This document shows positions 1 through 5,600 of a stretch of 6,865 bases of DNA, one piece after another. A model generated the notes under the pieces. The model saw only the letters and a program-made list of their open reading frames with translations, searched no databases and was not told the origin of the DNA. Where the stretch lies: the NCBI GenBank assembly GCA_002714565.1, contig PAXU01000021.1:102704-109568 (forward strand), written 5' to 3'. The position numbers were made by a program, and so were the translations under genes. The first letter of the stretch is position 1. Each line of letters opens with the position of its first letter. The stretch comes from Rhodopirellula sp. Its GTDB lineage: Bacteria > Planctomycetota > Planctomycetia > Pirellulales > Pirellulaceae.

Positions 1-490
1 TTAAAGATGAATGAAGGCTCTCGGGTAACCGAACTGTGATCATCTTGGTCGACTCCTTGCCTTCGACCATGCGTTTTTGCGGGCGGGCACGCAATTGTGC
101 CAGCATATGCTGAATCTCAACATATTCAGGTGTTTTCTCAAATGCACGTTGTTGAGCCTGACTTGGGAAGATCTTTGCAATTAATCCGTCCACCCCAAGG
201 ATTTCTCGGTAAAAGGTTTCCCAGTCCTGTGCCTGACGCTGCATCATCAACGCGCCACGTACTACTTCGCGACGCTGTTGGTCGGTAATGGCTGATGCGG
301 TAACTGGTTCAACAGGGTCATATACGCGCAGTGGAGCATGTCCACGACTGTCTTGCTGCCCGCGAAATACTAATTCTTTCGGATAAATACTCTGTTGACC
401 CATTGTGACCCTCGTATTGCAATAGACTTCGTTTGAATCTCCGCAAGGCAATAATTCATGGCCGTCCAATCCATGAGTTTGCCGCGACAT
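1..490 (-). CDS. Hypothetical protein with C-terminal ribbon-helix-helix (HicB/Arc-like) segment, C-terminus cut by window edge
   Basis: This frame is open on the minus strand from an in-frame TAA just upstream of position 490 to the left edge, giving 163 visible codons and no stop. The first 148 or so residues match nothing I can name. They include a helix-rich, Gln/Arg-rich stretch (about 70-140) and a WETFYREILG segment near residues 90-99. From residue 149 the protein reads KMITVRLPESLHSSL, the alternating beta-strand pattern followed by a helix that opens ribbon-helix-helix DNA-binding domains of the Arc/HicB type; the rest of that domain lies outside the window. I chose ATG 490 because AAAGGAG (501-507) precedes it by 10 nt; a TTG directly before it is also possible. 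A second start, ATG at 403, has GAGGG (409-413) 5 nt upstream and would remove 29 residues. A role as DNA-binding regulator or antitoxin-like protein is inferred; the coding frame itself is fairly certain. Confidence 0.68.
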   Translation of the reverse strand, partial: MSRQTHGLDGHELLPCGDSNEVYCNTRVTMGQQSIYPKELVFRGQQDSRGHAPLRVYDPVEPVTASAITDQQRREVVRGALMMQRQAQDWETFYREILGVDGLIAKIFPSQAQQRAFEKTPEYVEIQHMLAQLRARPQKRMVEGKESTKMITVRLPESLHSSL

Positions 491-500
491 CAATGCAATA

Positions 501-507
501 CTCCTTT
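501..507 (-). promoter_or_regulatory. Ribosome binding site AAAGGAG for the leftward RHH-tailed gene
   Basis: On the minus strand this reads AAAGGAG. It lies 10 nt before ATG 490 and 7 nt before an in-frame TTG at 493. An in-frame TAA overlaps its first bases, so translation in this frame cannot begin further upstream. It favours the longer form of the protein over the internal ATG at 403, which has its own weaker GAGGG. Confidence 0.5.
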
Positions 508-519
508 AGAGTCAAGCGT

Positions 520-556
520 TTCTCGTAAAGTGCTAGCACATAAGGACTTACGAGAA
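520..556. repeat. Perfect 9-bp inverted repeat, candidate operator or 5' UTR hairpin
   Basis: TTCTCGTAA (520-528) is mirrored exactly by TTACGAGAA (548-556) across a 19-nt spacer. After a one-base bulge, GT (530-531) can also pair with AC (546-547). The repeat lies 30 nt upstream of the leftward start codon. It could be a two-half-site operator with centres about 28 bp apart, or an RNA stem in that gene's leader. No T-tract follows on either strand, so a terminator is unlikely. Confidence 0.4.
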
Positions 557-589
557 TCTCTTTAGTGTGCCAATAATCTAGGCAGTGGT

Positions 590-617
590 GCACACGAATA
601 GGGCAACCAGCGTGTGC
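590..617. repeat. Perfect 7-bp inverted repeat GCACACG/CGTGTGC
   Basis: GCACACG (590-596) and CGTGTGC (611-617) are exact reverse complements separated by 14 nt, so the arms are centred 21 bp apart, two helical turns, which suits a dimeric regulator. The right arm abuts the next palindrome. Function is unproven, and a 7-bp repeat can arise by chance. Confidence 0.3.
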
Positions 618-631
618 CTAAAAATTAGGCA
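615..631. repeat. Compact palindrome TGCCTAA-AAA-TTAGGCA
   Basis: A 7-bp perfect stem closes a 3-nt A loop (615-621 with 625-631). No U-run follows on either strand, so it is more likely a protein-binding palindrome than an intrinsic terminator. It lies 230 nt upstream of the isomerase-like start and about 125 nt upstream of the leftward start. Confidence 0.35.
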
Positions 632-860
632 GGTGGGTTTGTCGCATATACTGACTGTCCAGTAGGTATAAAAAACTCGGAATTCAACAAAAAGACCGTA
701 TTTGTCAAATGTGAGTGCAAATGGGCGTCAAGGTTGTTTTACTCAGTTAGCTCTGCAGACTTGATGCGTTTAATGGTGTGTGAGATGATCCAATACATGG
801 ATCTGTATTGATCTAACTGCATTTGATTCCAAGACAACTCCCTCCTGACGAGCACACTCG

Positions 861-1781
861 ATGACACAATTGACCAGACGAAGAGATTTCTTGACGCAAT
901 CCGGGGCAGCACTTGCCGGTTTGACGCTTTGTAATTCTGCAATAGAAGTTGCCAATGCAAAGAAACGCGAAAAGAAGAAACGCAAAGCGCCATTTAAGAT
1001 CTCCATTGCTCAATGGTCTCTTCACAAGTCATTATTTGGTGGCAAGATGGACAACCTAGACTTTGGGAAGGTATCGGTCGAGGAATTCGGAATCAACGCC
1101 ATTGAATATGTAAACCAATTCTTCAAAGACAAGGCGAAAGATCAGGCGTATCTCAAGGAGATGAAGACGCGAAACGATGATCTCGGGGTAGAAACATTAT
1201 TAATCATGTGTGACGGCGAAGGTCAACTCGGTGATCCGGACGATGCAAAGCGGAATCAGGCAGTTGAAAATCACTTTAAGTGGGTTGAAGCGACTAAATA
1301 TCTTGGCGGCCATAGTATTCGAGTGAACGCAGCGTCGGCTGGAGAATACGAAGACCAGCGTAAGCTGGCTGCTGATGGACTACGCCGTCTAAGTGAATTT
1401 GCCGCGGACTTTGGTCTAAACGTGATCGTTGAAAACCACGGTGGCTTGTCATCAAACGGCAAGTGGTTGTCCACGGTTATCAAAGATGTTGGATTGAAAA
1501 ATTGCGGTACGCTGCCAGACTTCGGGAACTTTCACGACTACGACCGTTACCTTGGTGTGGAAGAATTGATGCCACATGCTAAGGCTGTAAGTGCCAAGAG
1601 CCATGATTTTGATGCCGACGGGAATGAAACCCGTACAGATTACTTCAAAATCATGAAGATCGTGCTTGATCACGGTTACAACGGCTATGTAGGTGTTGAG
1701 TATGAAGGAAGTAAGTTACCGGAGTTTGAAGGCATCATGGCAACAAAACGCTTGCTTGAGCGTGTTGCAGAACAGAGCTAG
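861..1781 (+). CDS. Tat-exported sugar phosphate isomerase/epimerase-like TIM-barrel protein
   Basis: The 306-residue product begins with a Tat signal: the arginine run at 6-8 in TRRRDFL, a hydrophobic core (about 15-24), and a likely cleavage after ANA at residue 33. A very lysine/arginine-rich linker (34-42) follows. The remainder fits the xylose-isomerase-like TIM-barrel family (AP_endonuc_2 type). Likely divalent-metal ligands are E191 in VIVENHGG, D220 in LPDFGNFH, H248 in AKSHDFD and E280 in GYVGVEYEG, the usual Glu-Asp-His-Glu set. It probably isomerises or epimerises a sugar or related polyol outside the cytoplasm; the substrate cannot be read from sequence. ATG 861 is the only sensible start because the Tat motif follows at once, but no Shine-Dalgarno sequence is visible. 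The next gene starts 12 nt after its stop, suggesting co-transcription. Family assignment is firm, substrate unknown. Confidence 0.88.
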   Translation: MTQLTRRRDFLTQSGAALAGLTLCNSAIEVANAKKREKKKRKAPFKISIAQWSLHKSLFGGKMDNLDFGKVSVEEFGINAIEYVNQFFKDKAKDQAYLKEMKTRNDDLGVETLLIMCDGEGQLGDPDDAKRNQAVENHFKWVEATKYLGGHSIRVNAASAGEYEDQRKLAADGLRRLSEFAADFGLNVIVENHGGLSSNGKWLSTVIKDVGLKNCGTLPDFGNFHDYDRYLGVEELMPHAKAVSAKSHDFDADGNETRTDYFKIMKIVLDHGYNGYVGVEYEGSKLPEFEGIMATKRLLERVAEQS

Positions 1782-1787
1782 GGGCTC
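1775..1787 (+). promoter_or_regulatory. Small hairpin over stop codon and ribosome binding site between two genes
   Basis: GAGC (1775-1778) can pair with GCTC (1784-1787) around TAGGG, which contains the upstream gene's TAG stop and most of AGGGG (1780-1784), the only Shine-Dalgarno-like sequence for the downstream gene. Ribosomes terminating on the upstream gene would melt it, so coupled translation is conceivable. A 4-bp stem is weak, and this is an inference. Confidence 0.22.
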
Positions 1788-1793
1788 CTTGGA

Positions 1794-2405
1794 TTGATGT
1801 CGATGAATGCCTCCGAGGCCGATGTAAATGGTGTAACTGAGTCCATCATGCGGCTGGTAAGCCGTCAGGTTTGGGTCGTTACGTCCGGTTCCACCACAGG
1901 ACGTGGCGGTTTATTGGCAACTTGGGTGAATCAGGCATCCATTGACAGGGAAAATCCACTAATGCTGATTGGGATCGCCCCGAATCACCATACAAGTGAG
2001 ATCATTGATCATTCGGGTCGGTTTGCATTACATCTGCTTTGTAAGACACAGATTACCACAGCCTTTAACTTTGCAAACGGCAGCGGTCGCGACCGTGATA
2101 AGTTTGCATCAATGTCATTAATGGACGGCCACGGCGAGCGTCCGATTCTCCAGGAATGCCATAGTTGGCTAAAGTGTGACGTGACTTCAAGGTTGCTCAC
2201 AGGAGATCGCACTTACTACTGGGGTCAGGTGACCGATGCCGGTCAGAATTCTTCGGAACCTCCATTACTTGATAGTGAATTCATTTCCGGGTGTGATCCA
2301 ACGCAACTGAAAGTACTACGGGCTGATCGATTTGCAGACGTGGAATTACAGCGTCCGTTAAATGAGGCGTTTCATGCTGACTTACCGGATTGGCTACGTC
2401 CCTGA
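1794..2405 (+). CDS. Flavin-reductase-like FMN-binding split-barrel protein
   Basis: The product of about 203 residues has the layout of the flavin reductase-like domain. The first strands are VWVVTSGSTTGRGGLLATWVNQAS-like (about 26-49), a region that in this family contacts FMN. PLMLIGIAPNHHTSEII (55-71) and FALHLL (77-82) follow, typical of the split barrel. The C-terminal part (about 120-180) continues as strands plus the segment FISGCD. Relatives either reduce free flavin with NAD(P)H or simply bind FMN, so the reaction is not fixed. The start is ambiguous: TTG 1794 is 9 nt after AGGGG (1780-1784), ATG 1797 is 12 nt after it, and ATG 1803 is also in frame; the choice changes only three residues. 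It follows the Tat isomerase-like gene by 12 nt, suggesting one transcript. The protein lacks a signal peptide and so should act in the cytoplasm, unlike its neighbour. Confidence 0.82.
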   Translation: MMSMNASEADVNGVTESIMRLVSRQVWVVTSGSTTGRGGLLATWVNQASIDRENPLMLIGIAPNHHTSEIIDHSGRFALHLLCKTQITTAFNFANGSGRDRDKFASMSLMDGHGERPILQECHSWLKCDVTSRLLTGDRTYYWGQVTDAGQNSSEPPLLDSEFISGCDPTQLKVLRADRFADVELQRPLNEAFHADLPDWLRP

Positions 2406-2523
2406 TTCACAACGAATTTCAAACATCAAAGTGCGTACAATAGAAACGGAACAAGCTCAGCCGAAGGCATAAATAGTTTGGCTACTCGAGCCGCACAAAT
2501 CATAGGATAAAACAACTTAAATC
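2406..2523 (+). promoter_or_regulatory. Gap before hflX with imperfect hairpin and possible -10 element
   Basis: This 118-nt gap should hold the promoter for the hflX group. TACAAT (2436-2441) resembles a -10 box, but no good -35 lies 16-18 nt upstream. An imperfect stem pairs GCTC (2455-2458) with GAGC (2488-2491) and AGCCGAA (2459-2465) with TTTGGCT (2477-2483), with one G-U pair and a 4-nt bulge. No U-run follows, so it is not a standard terminator. Confidence 0.25.
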
Positions 2524-3891
2524 GTGCAGGACCTGGAACGACAACAGAGCATCAACAACGAGCGCGCGGTTCTTGCACGCGTTGTTTTGCCGGACGGTGA
2601 GAAAGACGATGATCCGCTTTCGGAAATCGCCGGGCTGGCTACCACAGCAGGTACGGAAATTGTCGGTGAACTCATACAACGCCGCCAGTCGATGGTCTCC
2701 GCGACGGCCATTGGTAAGGGCAAGGTTGATGAGTTAGCAATGTTGGTTGAGAATCATGCAGCAGATGTCGTGATTTTCGATAACGATTTAAATCCGGCGC
2801 AAATACGAAATCTGGAAAAGGCGTCAAAAGTAAAGGTCATCGACCGTACAGAGTTAATCCTGGACATTTTTGCGTCTAACGCCCGCACCATGGAAGCACG
2901 CTTGGCGGTTGAGTTGGCACAGCTGGAGTATTCTCTACCGCGTCTAAAACGTATGTGGACTCACTTATCCAGAATTAAAATGGGCGTGGGAATGCGAGGC
3001 CCTGGCGAAAAACAGTTGGAAATGGATCGGCGGCTCGTAGAAAAGAGAATCAGTGATTTAAAACGCGAGCTGGATGTGATATTGCGTCGCAAGGAACGGC
3101 AGGTAGCATCCAGACGTGACGTCATGACCGTATCACTGGTTGGTTATACGAATGCTGGTAAGAGTACGTTGATGAATGCACTTACCGAGGCTGATGTGCT
3201 GGCAGAAGACAAGTTGTTTGCCACACTTGATACCCGTACACGCCGCTGGCACCTGCCCAACTGGGGCCCCATTCTGTTATCGGACACCGTAGGATTCATT
3301 CGGAATCTACCTCACCGTCTTATCGCGAGTTTTAAAGCTACGTTGGAAGAGGCACGTCAGGCAGACTTGCTATTACATGTTGCCGATGGATCCAACCCAG
3401 CAGTCTATAAGCAGATCAAAGCCGTCTACGAAGTCCTCAAAGAGATCGAGATCGAGGAAAAGGATATTGTTCTGTTAATAAACAAGACTGATCAAATCAC
3501 AGAGCCAGGTGTGCTAGACCAGATTCTCAACAGGTATCCCAATGCTGTTCCGATCAGTGCATATACTGCCGAAGGCTTTCCTGAGCTCGCGATGGCGGTC
3601 AGTGATGCATTAAGCCGTACATTTGAAGATCTGTTAATTAAAACCAGCGTCGCCAATGGCCGACTAATGGCATTTTTGGCAGATAAGGGCGAAGTGCTTT
3701 CCACGCGGTACGACGAAACAACGGTGACCATTCACTGTCGTTTGCCGAGTCGATACGTGGGAAGTATCAACCGGGACGAAGCGACAGTTGAACCCTACAA
3801 TAACGCGCCAACTTCACCAGATCTGACGGATTCGTTCGGTGAACTGGGTACTCCTGCTGTTGACCCTGCTAGCCCACAGTCACCGGAGTAA
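2524..3891 (+). CDS. hflX: Ribosome-associated GTPase HflX
   Basis: The 455-residue product is a complete HflX, an OBG-HflX clade GTPase that binds the large ribosomal subunit and in studied bacteria splits stalled ribosomes under stress. The N-terminal HflX domain carries IGKGKVDEL (63-71), FDNDLNPAQ (85-93), DRTELILDIFA (107-117) and the glycine-rich GMRGPGEKQLE (156-166), then a basic coiled helix (168-200). The G domain shows G1 GYTNAGKST (207-215), the G2 threonine near 234, G3 DTVGF (254-258), G4 NKTD (320-323) and G5 SAY (345-347). After a C-terminal domain, about 35 residues from 420 are acidic, Pro/Ser/Thr-rich and probably disordered. The start is GTG 2524: an in-frame TAA sits at 2518-2520 and the first internal Met (57) would delete conserved sequence. 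The only SD-like AGGA (2504-2507) is 16 nt away, so initiation may be weak. It leads a compact run of four genes. Confidence 0.96.
   Translation: MQDLERQQSINNERAVLARVVLPDGEKDDDPLSEIAGLATTAGTEIVGELIQRRQSMVSATAIGKGKVDELAMLVENHAADVVIFDNDLNPAQIRNLEKASKVKVIDRTELILDIFASNARTMEARLAVELAQLEYSLPRLKRMWTHLSRIKMGVGMRGPGEKQLEMDRRLVEKRISDLKRELDVILRRKERQVASRRDVMTVSLVGYTNAGKSTLMNALTEADVLAEDKLFATLDTRTRRWHLPNWGPILLSDTVGFIRNLPHRLIASFKATLEEARQADLLLHVADGSNPAVYKQIKAVYEVLKEIEIEEKDIVLLINKTDQITEPGVLDQILNRYPNAVPISAYTAEGFPELAMAVSDALSRTFEDLLIKTSVANGRLMAFLADKGEVLSTRYDETTVTIHCRLPSRYVGSINRDEATVEPYNNAPTSPDLTDSFGELGTPAVDPASPQSPE
3885..3888 (+). promoter_or_regulatory. GGAG ribosome binding site deciding the SDR start
   Basis: GGAG ends directly before the hflX TAA stop and lies 9 nt before GTG 3898. 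It supports that GTG as the start and suggests translational coupling to hflX. Confidence 0.55.
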
Positions 3892-3897
3892 TCCCCC

Positions 3898-4698
3898 GTG
3901 TCGAAACGATACATTTCTGGAAAGCGGGTTATTTGCACCGGTGCCTCGAGCGGAATCGGGGCTGCGCTGAGTCGGCAATTGGTAGCGCAGGGCGCACATG
4001 TATTGATGGTGGCACGCCGCGAAGAGCGACTCAAGGAAGTTAAGGACTCAGTCCAAGGCGTTACCGGACAGGCCTTTGTACACGTAGCAGACATTACCGA
4101 TGCGGCGAGTCGGCAGAGTATTGCCGATTTTGTCTCTAACGAGTGGGGTGGTGCAGTCGATGTGCTTATTAATAATGCCGGAGTCGGAAGCATTGAAGTG
4201 TTTTCGGAGTCCGACGAAGCGACATTGCGGCATGTAATGGAAGTGAATTTTTTTGCGGCTATGGAATTGTCACGATTGTTACTGCCAAACTTAGAACGTG
4301 GCACGCAGGCGGTAATCTGTAATGTTGGATCCGTGTTAGGACATGTCGCAGTTCCGCATAAGAGCGAGTACGTTGCGAGTAAATTTGCACTCCACGGTAT
4401 GACAGATGCACTAAGAATTGAATTAGCTTGTGACGGTATCGACGTTACGCTCGTCAGTCCAAGCACTACAGGTAGCGAGTTCTTCACCTCTGTATTAAAC
4501 GGGGCGGAAGCATCGGATTCAAAACGACGCGGCATGAGGCCGGACGATGTTGCTCGGAAAATCATCGCCGGAATCATCAAGGGAAAACGAGAAATTATTT
4601 TGTCGACAGGTGGAAAGCTACTGGTGCTCGCTGATCGGATCCTGCCTGGGTTACTGAGCCGTATACAAATGCGTCGTGAGGAGAAGCGTCGAGAGTGA
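3898..4698 (+). CDS. Classical short-chain dehydrogenase/reductase (SDR)
   Basis: This 266-residue NAD(P)-dependent oxidoreductase has the full classical SDR motif set: the cofactor loop TGASSGIG (14-21), basic residues ARREER (39-44) after the second strand that favour NADPH, the NNAG motif (92-95), the active-site Asn region EVNFFAA (N117), and catalytic Ser145, Tyr158 and Lys162 in NVGS...SEYVASK. A PST motif (188-190) fits the position that often reads PG in the family. The tail (about 232-258) is hydrophobic/amphipathic and ends in basic residues, so loose membrane association is possible. It is not of the extended type seen in OleD. The substrate is unknown. Start is GTG 3898, 6 nt after hflX. 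Its stop overlaps the next gene by 4 nt in GTGA, so SDR and hydrolase are probably co-translated and may share a pathway, plausibly on a hydrophobic carbonyl compound. Confidence 0.9.
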   Translation: MSKRYISGKRVICTGASSGIGAALSRQLVAQGAHVLMVARREERLKEVKDSVQGVTGQAFVHVADITDAASRQSIADFVSNEWGGAVDVLINNAGVGSIEVFSESDEATLRHVMEVNFFAAMELSRLLLPNLERGTQAVICNVGSVLGHVAVPHKSEYVASKFALHGMTDALRIELACDGIDVTLVSPSTTGSEFFTSVLNGAEASDSKRRGMRPDDVARKIIAGIIKGKREIILSTGGKLLVLADRILPGLLSRIQMRREEKRRE

Positions 4699-5600
4699 GT
4701 GAATCGCTTTGGAGAACTGAATACGACTTTTCGACAAGACAAATCGAAGTCGATGGTCACAATATGCATCTGGTAGATCAGGGCGACGGATCACCTGTGG
4801 TGTTCGTTCACGGGAATCCGACCTGGTCCTTCTATTACCGAAGACTGATTCGCATGCTTCCTGATGGATTGCGTGCCATCGCACCGGATCACATTGGCTG
4901 CGGTTTAAGCGATAAGCCACAAGCCTATGAATACACGCTCAATTCACACGTCGAAAACTTGTGTGCATTGATCGACTCACTCCATTTAGAGAATGTGTCC
5001 TTTGTCGCACATGACTGGGGTGGCGCCATTGCGATGGGGTGTGCCGCGACGATGGCAGATCGCGTAAGGTCTATTTCCCTGTTTAATACGGCAGCTTTTC
5101 CACCTCCTTACTTTCCATTGAGAATCCGTGCGTGCAGGTTTCCAATCCTTGGCGCGTTTGCAATGCGTGGCCTCAATCTGTTTTCACGGGCTGCGTTGTC
5201 GATGGCTATGAGTCGCACTAAATTAAGCAAGGCCGCCAGAGTAGGGTTACTTGCTCCCTACAATAGTTGGCACAATCGTGTCGCAGTAAATGCATTTGTC
5301 CGAGATATACCCGCGAATGATCGTCATGCCACTTGGAATCGCCTGGCCGAAATAGAAGCATCGTTGCCAGAGTTTTGTGAGACCCCGGTACAACTTGTTT
5401 GGGGAATGAAGGACTGGTGTTTCAATGAACAGTGTTTGCAACGCTTCATGGATGCATGGCCCCACGCCAGTGTATTGAAATTAAACGACGTCGGTCATTA
5501 TGTTTGTGAAGACGCCACAGATGACGACTTGTCAGCAGTCATCGAATTCCTGTCGCAGCACGCAGTTCAACCAGATCCCACGGAGGCTGCAGATGACTAG
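4695..5600 (+). CDS. Alpha/beta hydrolase, haloalkane dehalogenase III / OleB-like
   Basis: The 301-residue alpha/beta-fold hydrolase shows the haloalkane-dehalogenase architecture. HGNPTWS (39-45) supplies the oxyanion/halide-site N41, HDWGG (106-110) supplies an Asp nucleophile (D107) with adjacent W108, GMKDWCF (237-243) supplies acid D240, and GHY (267-269) supplies the base H268. An Asp-His-Asp triad with an Asn-Trp pair is the HLD-III pattern, the subfamily that also contains OleB, the beta-lactone decarboxylase of long-chain olefin synthesis. The cap-region phrase FNTAAF (130-135), followed by PLRIRACR (141-148), reminds me of OleB-type proteins. An esterase is unlikely because the nucleophile is not Ser; an epoxide hydrolase is less likely because the conserved tyrosines of that cap are not obvious. 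GTG 4695 overlaps the SDR stop; GAGGAG (4678-4683) lies 11 nt upstream. No oleA, oleC or oleD is visible, so the true substrate stays open. Confidence 0.85.
   Translation: MSESLWRTEYDFSTRQIEVDGHNMHLVDQGDGSPVVFVHGNPTWSFYYRRLIRMLPDGLRAIAPDHIGCGLSDKPQAYEYTLNSHVENLCALIDSLHLENVSFVAHDWGGAIAMGCAATMADRVRSISLFNTAAFPPPYFPLRIRACRFPILGAFAMRGLNLFSRAALSMAMSRTKLSKAARVGLLAPYNSWHNRVAVNAFVRDIPANDRHATWNRLAEIEASLPEFCETPVQLVWGMKDWCFNEQCLQRFMDAWPHASVLKLNDVGHYVCEDATDDDLSAVIEFLSQHAVQPDPTEAADD
5582..5586 (+). promoter_or_regulatory. GGAGG ribosome binding site deciding the citG-like start
   Basis: GGAGG inside the end of the hydrolase gene lies 6 nt before ATG 5593. The frame is open further upstream, back to an ATG at 5500, but those 31 extra codons overlap the hydrolase, lack an SD sequence and look unlike the family. 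ATG 5593 is therefore the start. Confidence 0.65.

Larger units (their letters stand above)
491..860. other. Divergent intergenic region with inverted repeats
   Basis: This is 370 nt without a convincing gene, between a leftward gene and the rightward isomerase-like gene. Both promoters should lie here, but I find no strong -35/-10 pair. The best weak rightward candidate is TTGTCG (639-644) with TAGGTA (663-668) at 18-nt spacing, in an AT-rich stretch that continues into TATAAAAAAC. Three perfect inverted repeats cluster in 520-631 and are listed separately. Between about 690 and 860 I see nothing recognisable. Short open frames on the minus strand that overlap the next gene's start have no ribosome binding site or family resemblance. 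Confidence 0.6.

Noticed and set aside
97..288. A 63-codon plus-strand frame at the left end.
   Set aside because: It is antisense to the leftward RHH-tailed gene, which has a longer open frame, good ribosome binding sites and a recognisable RHH start.
739..1025. Three overlapping minus-strand frames of 70-84 codons across the start of the isomerase-like gene.
   Set aside because: They overlap the Tat signal region of a well-supported gene, have no consistent ribosome binding site, and their Ser/Arg/Cys-rich translations look like antisense noise.
2455..2491. Imperfect stem-loop before hflX considered as an intrinsic terminator for the flavin reductase-like gene.
   Set aside because: The stem is interrupted by a bulge and a G-U pair and is not followed by a U-run, so termination cannot be claimed.
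3795..4769. A 324-codon open frame on the minus strand opposite the end of hflX, the SDR and the start of the hydrolase.
   Set aside because: It lies antisense to genes with complete family motifs. Its translation is Ser/Thr/Arg-rich with no recognisable domain, and it spans gene junctions. It is a shadow frame created by codon bias.
5500..5592. Upstream extension of the citG-like gene by 31 codons.
   Set aside because: The extension overlaps the hydrolase C-terminus, has no SD sequence and does not resemble the family N-terminus; GGAGG sits 6 nt before ATG 5593.
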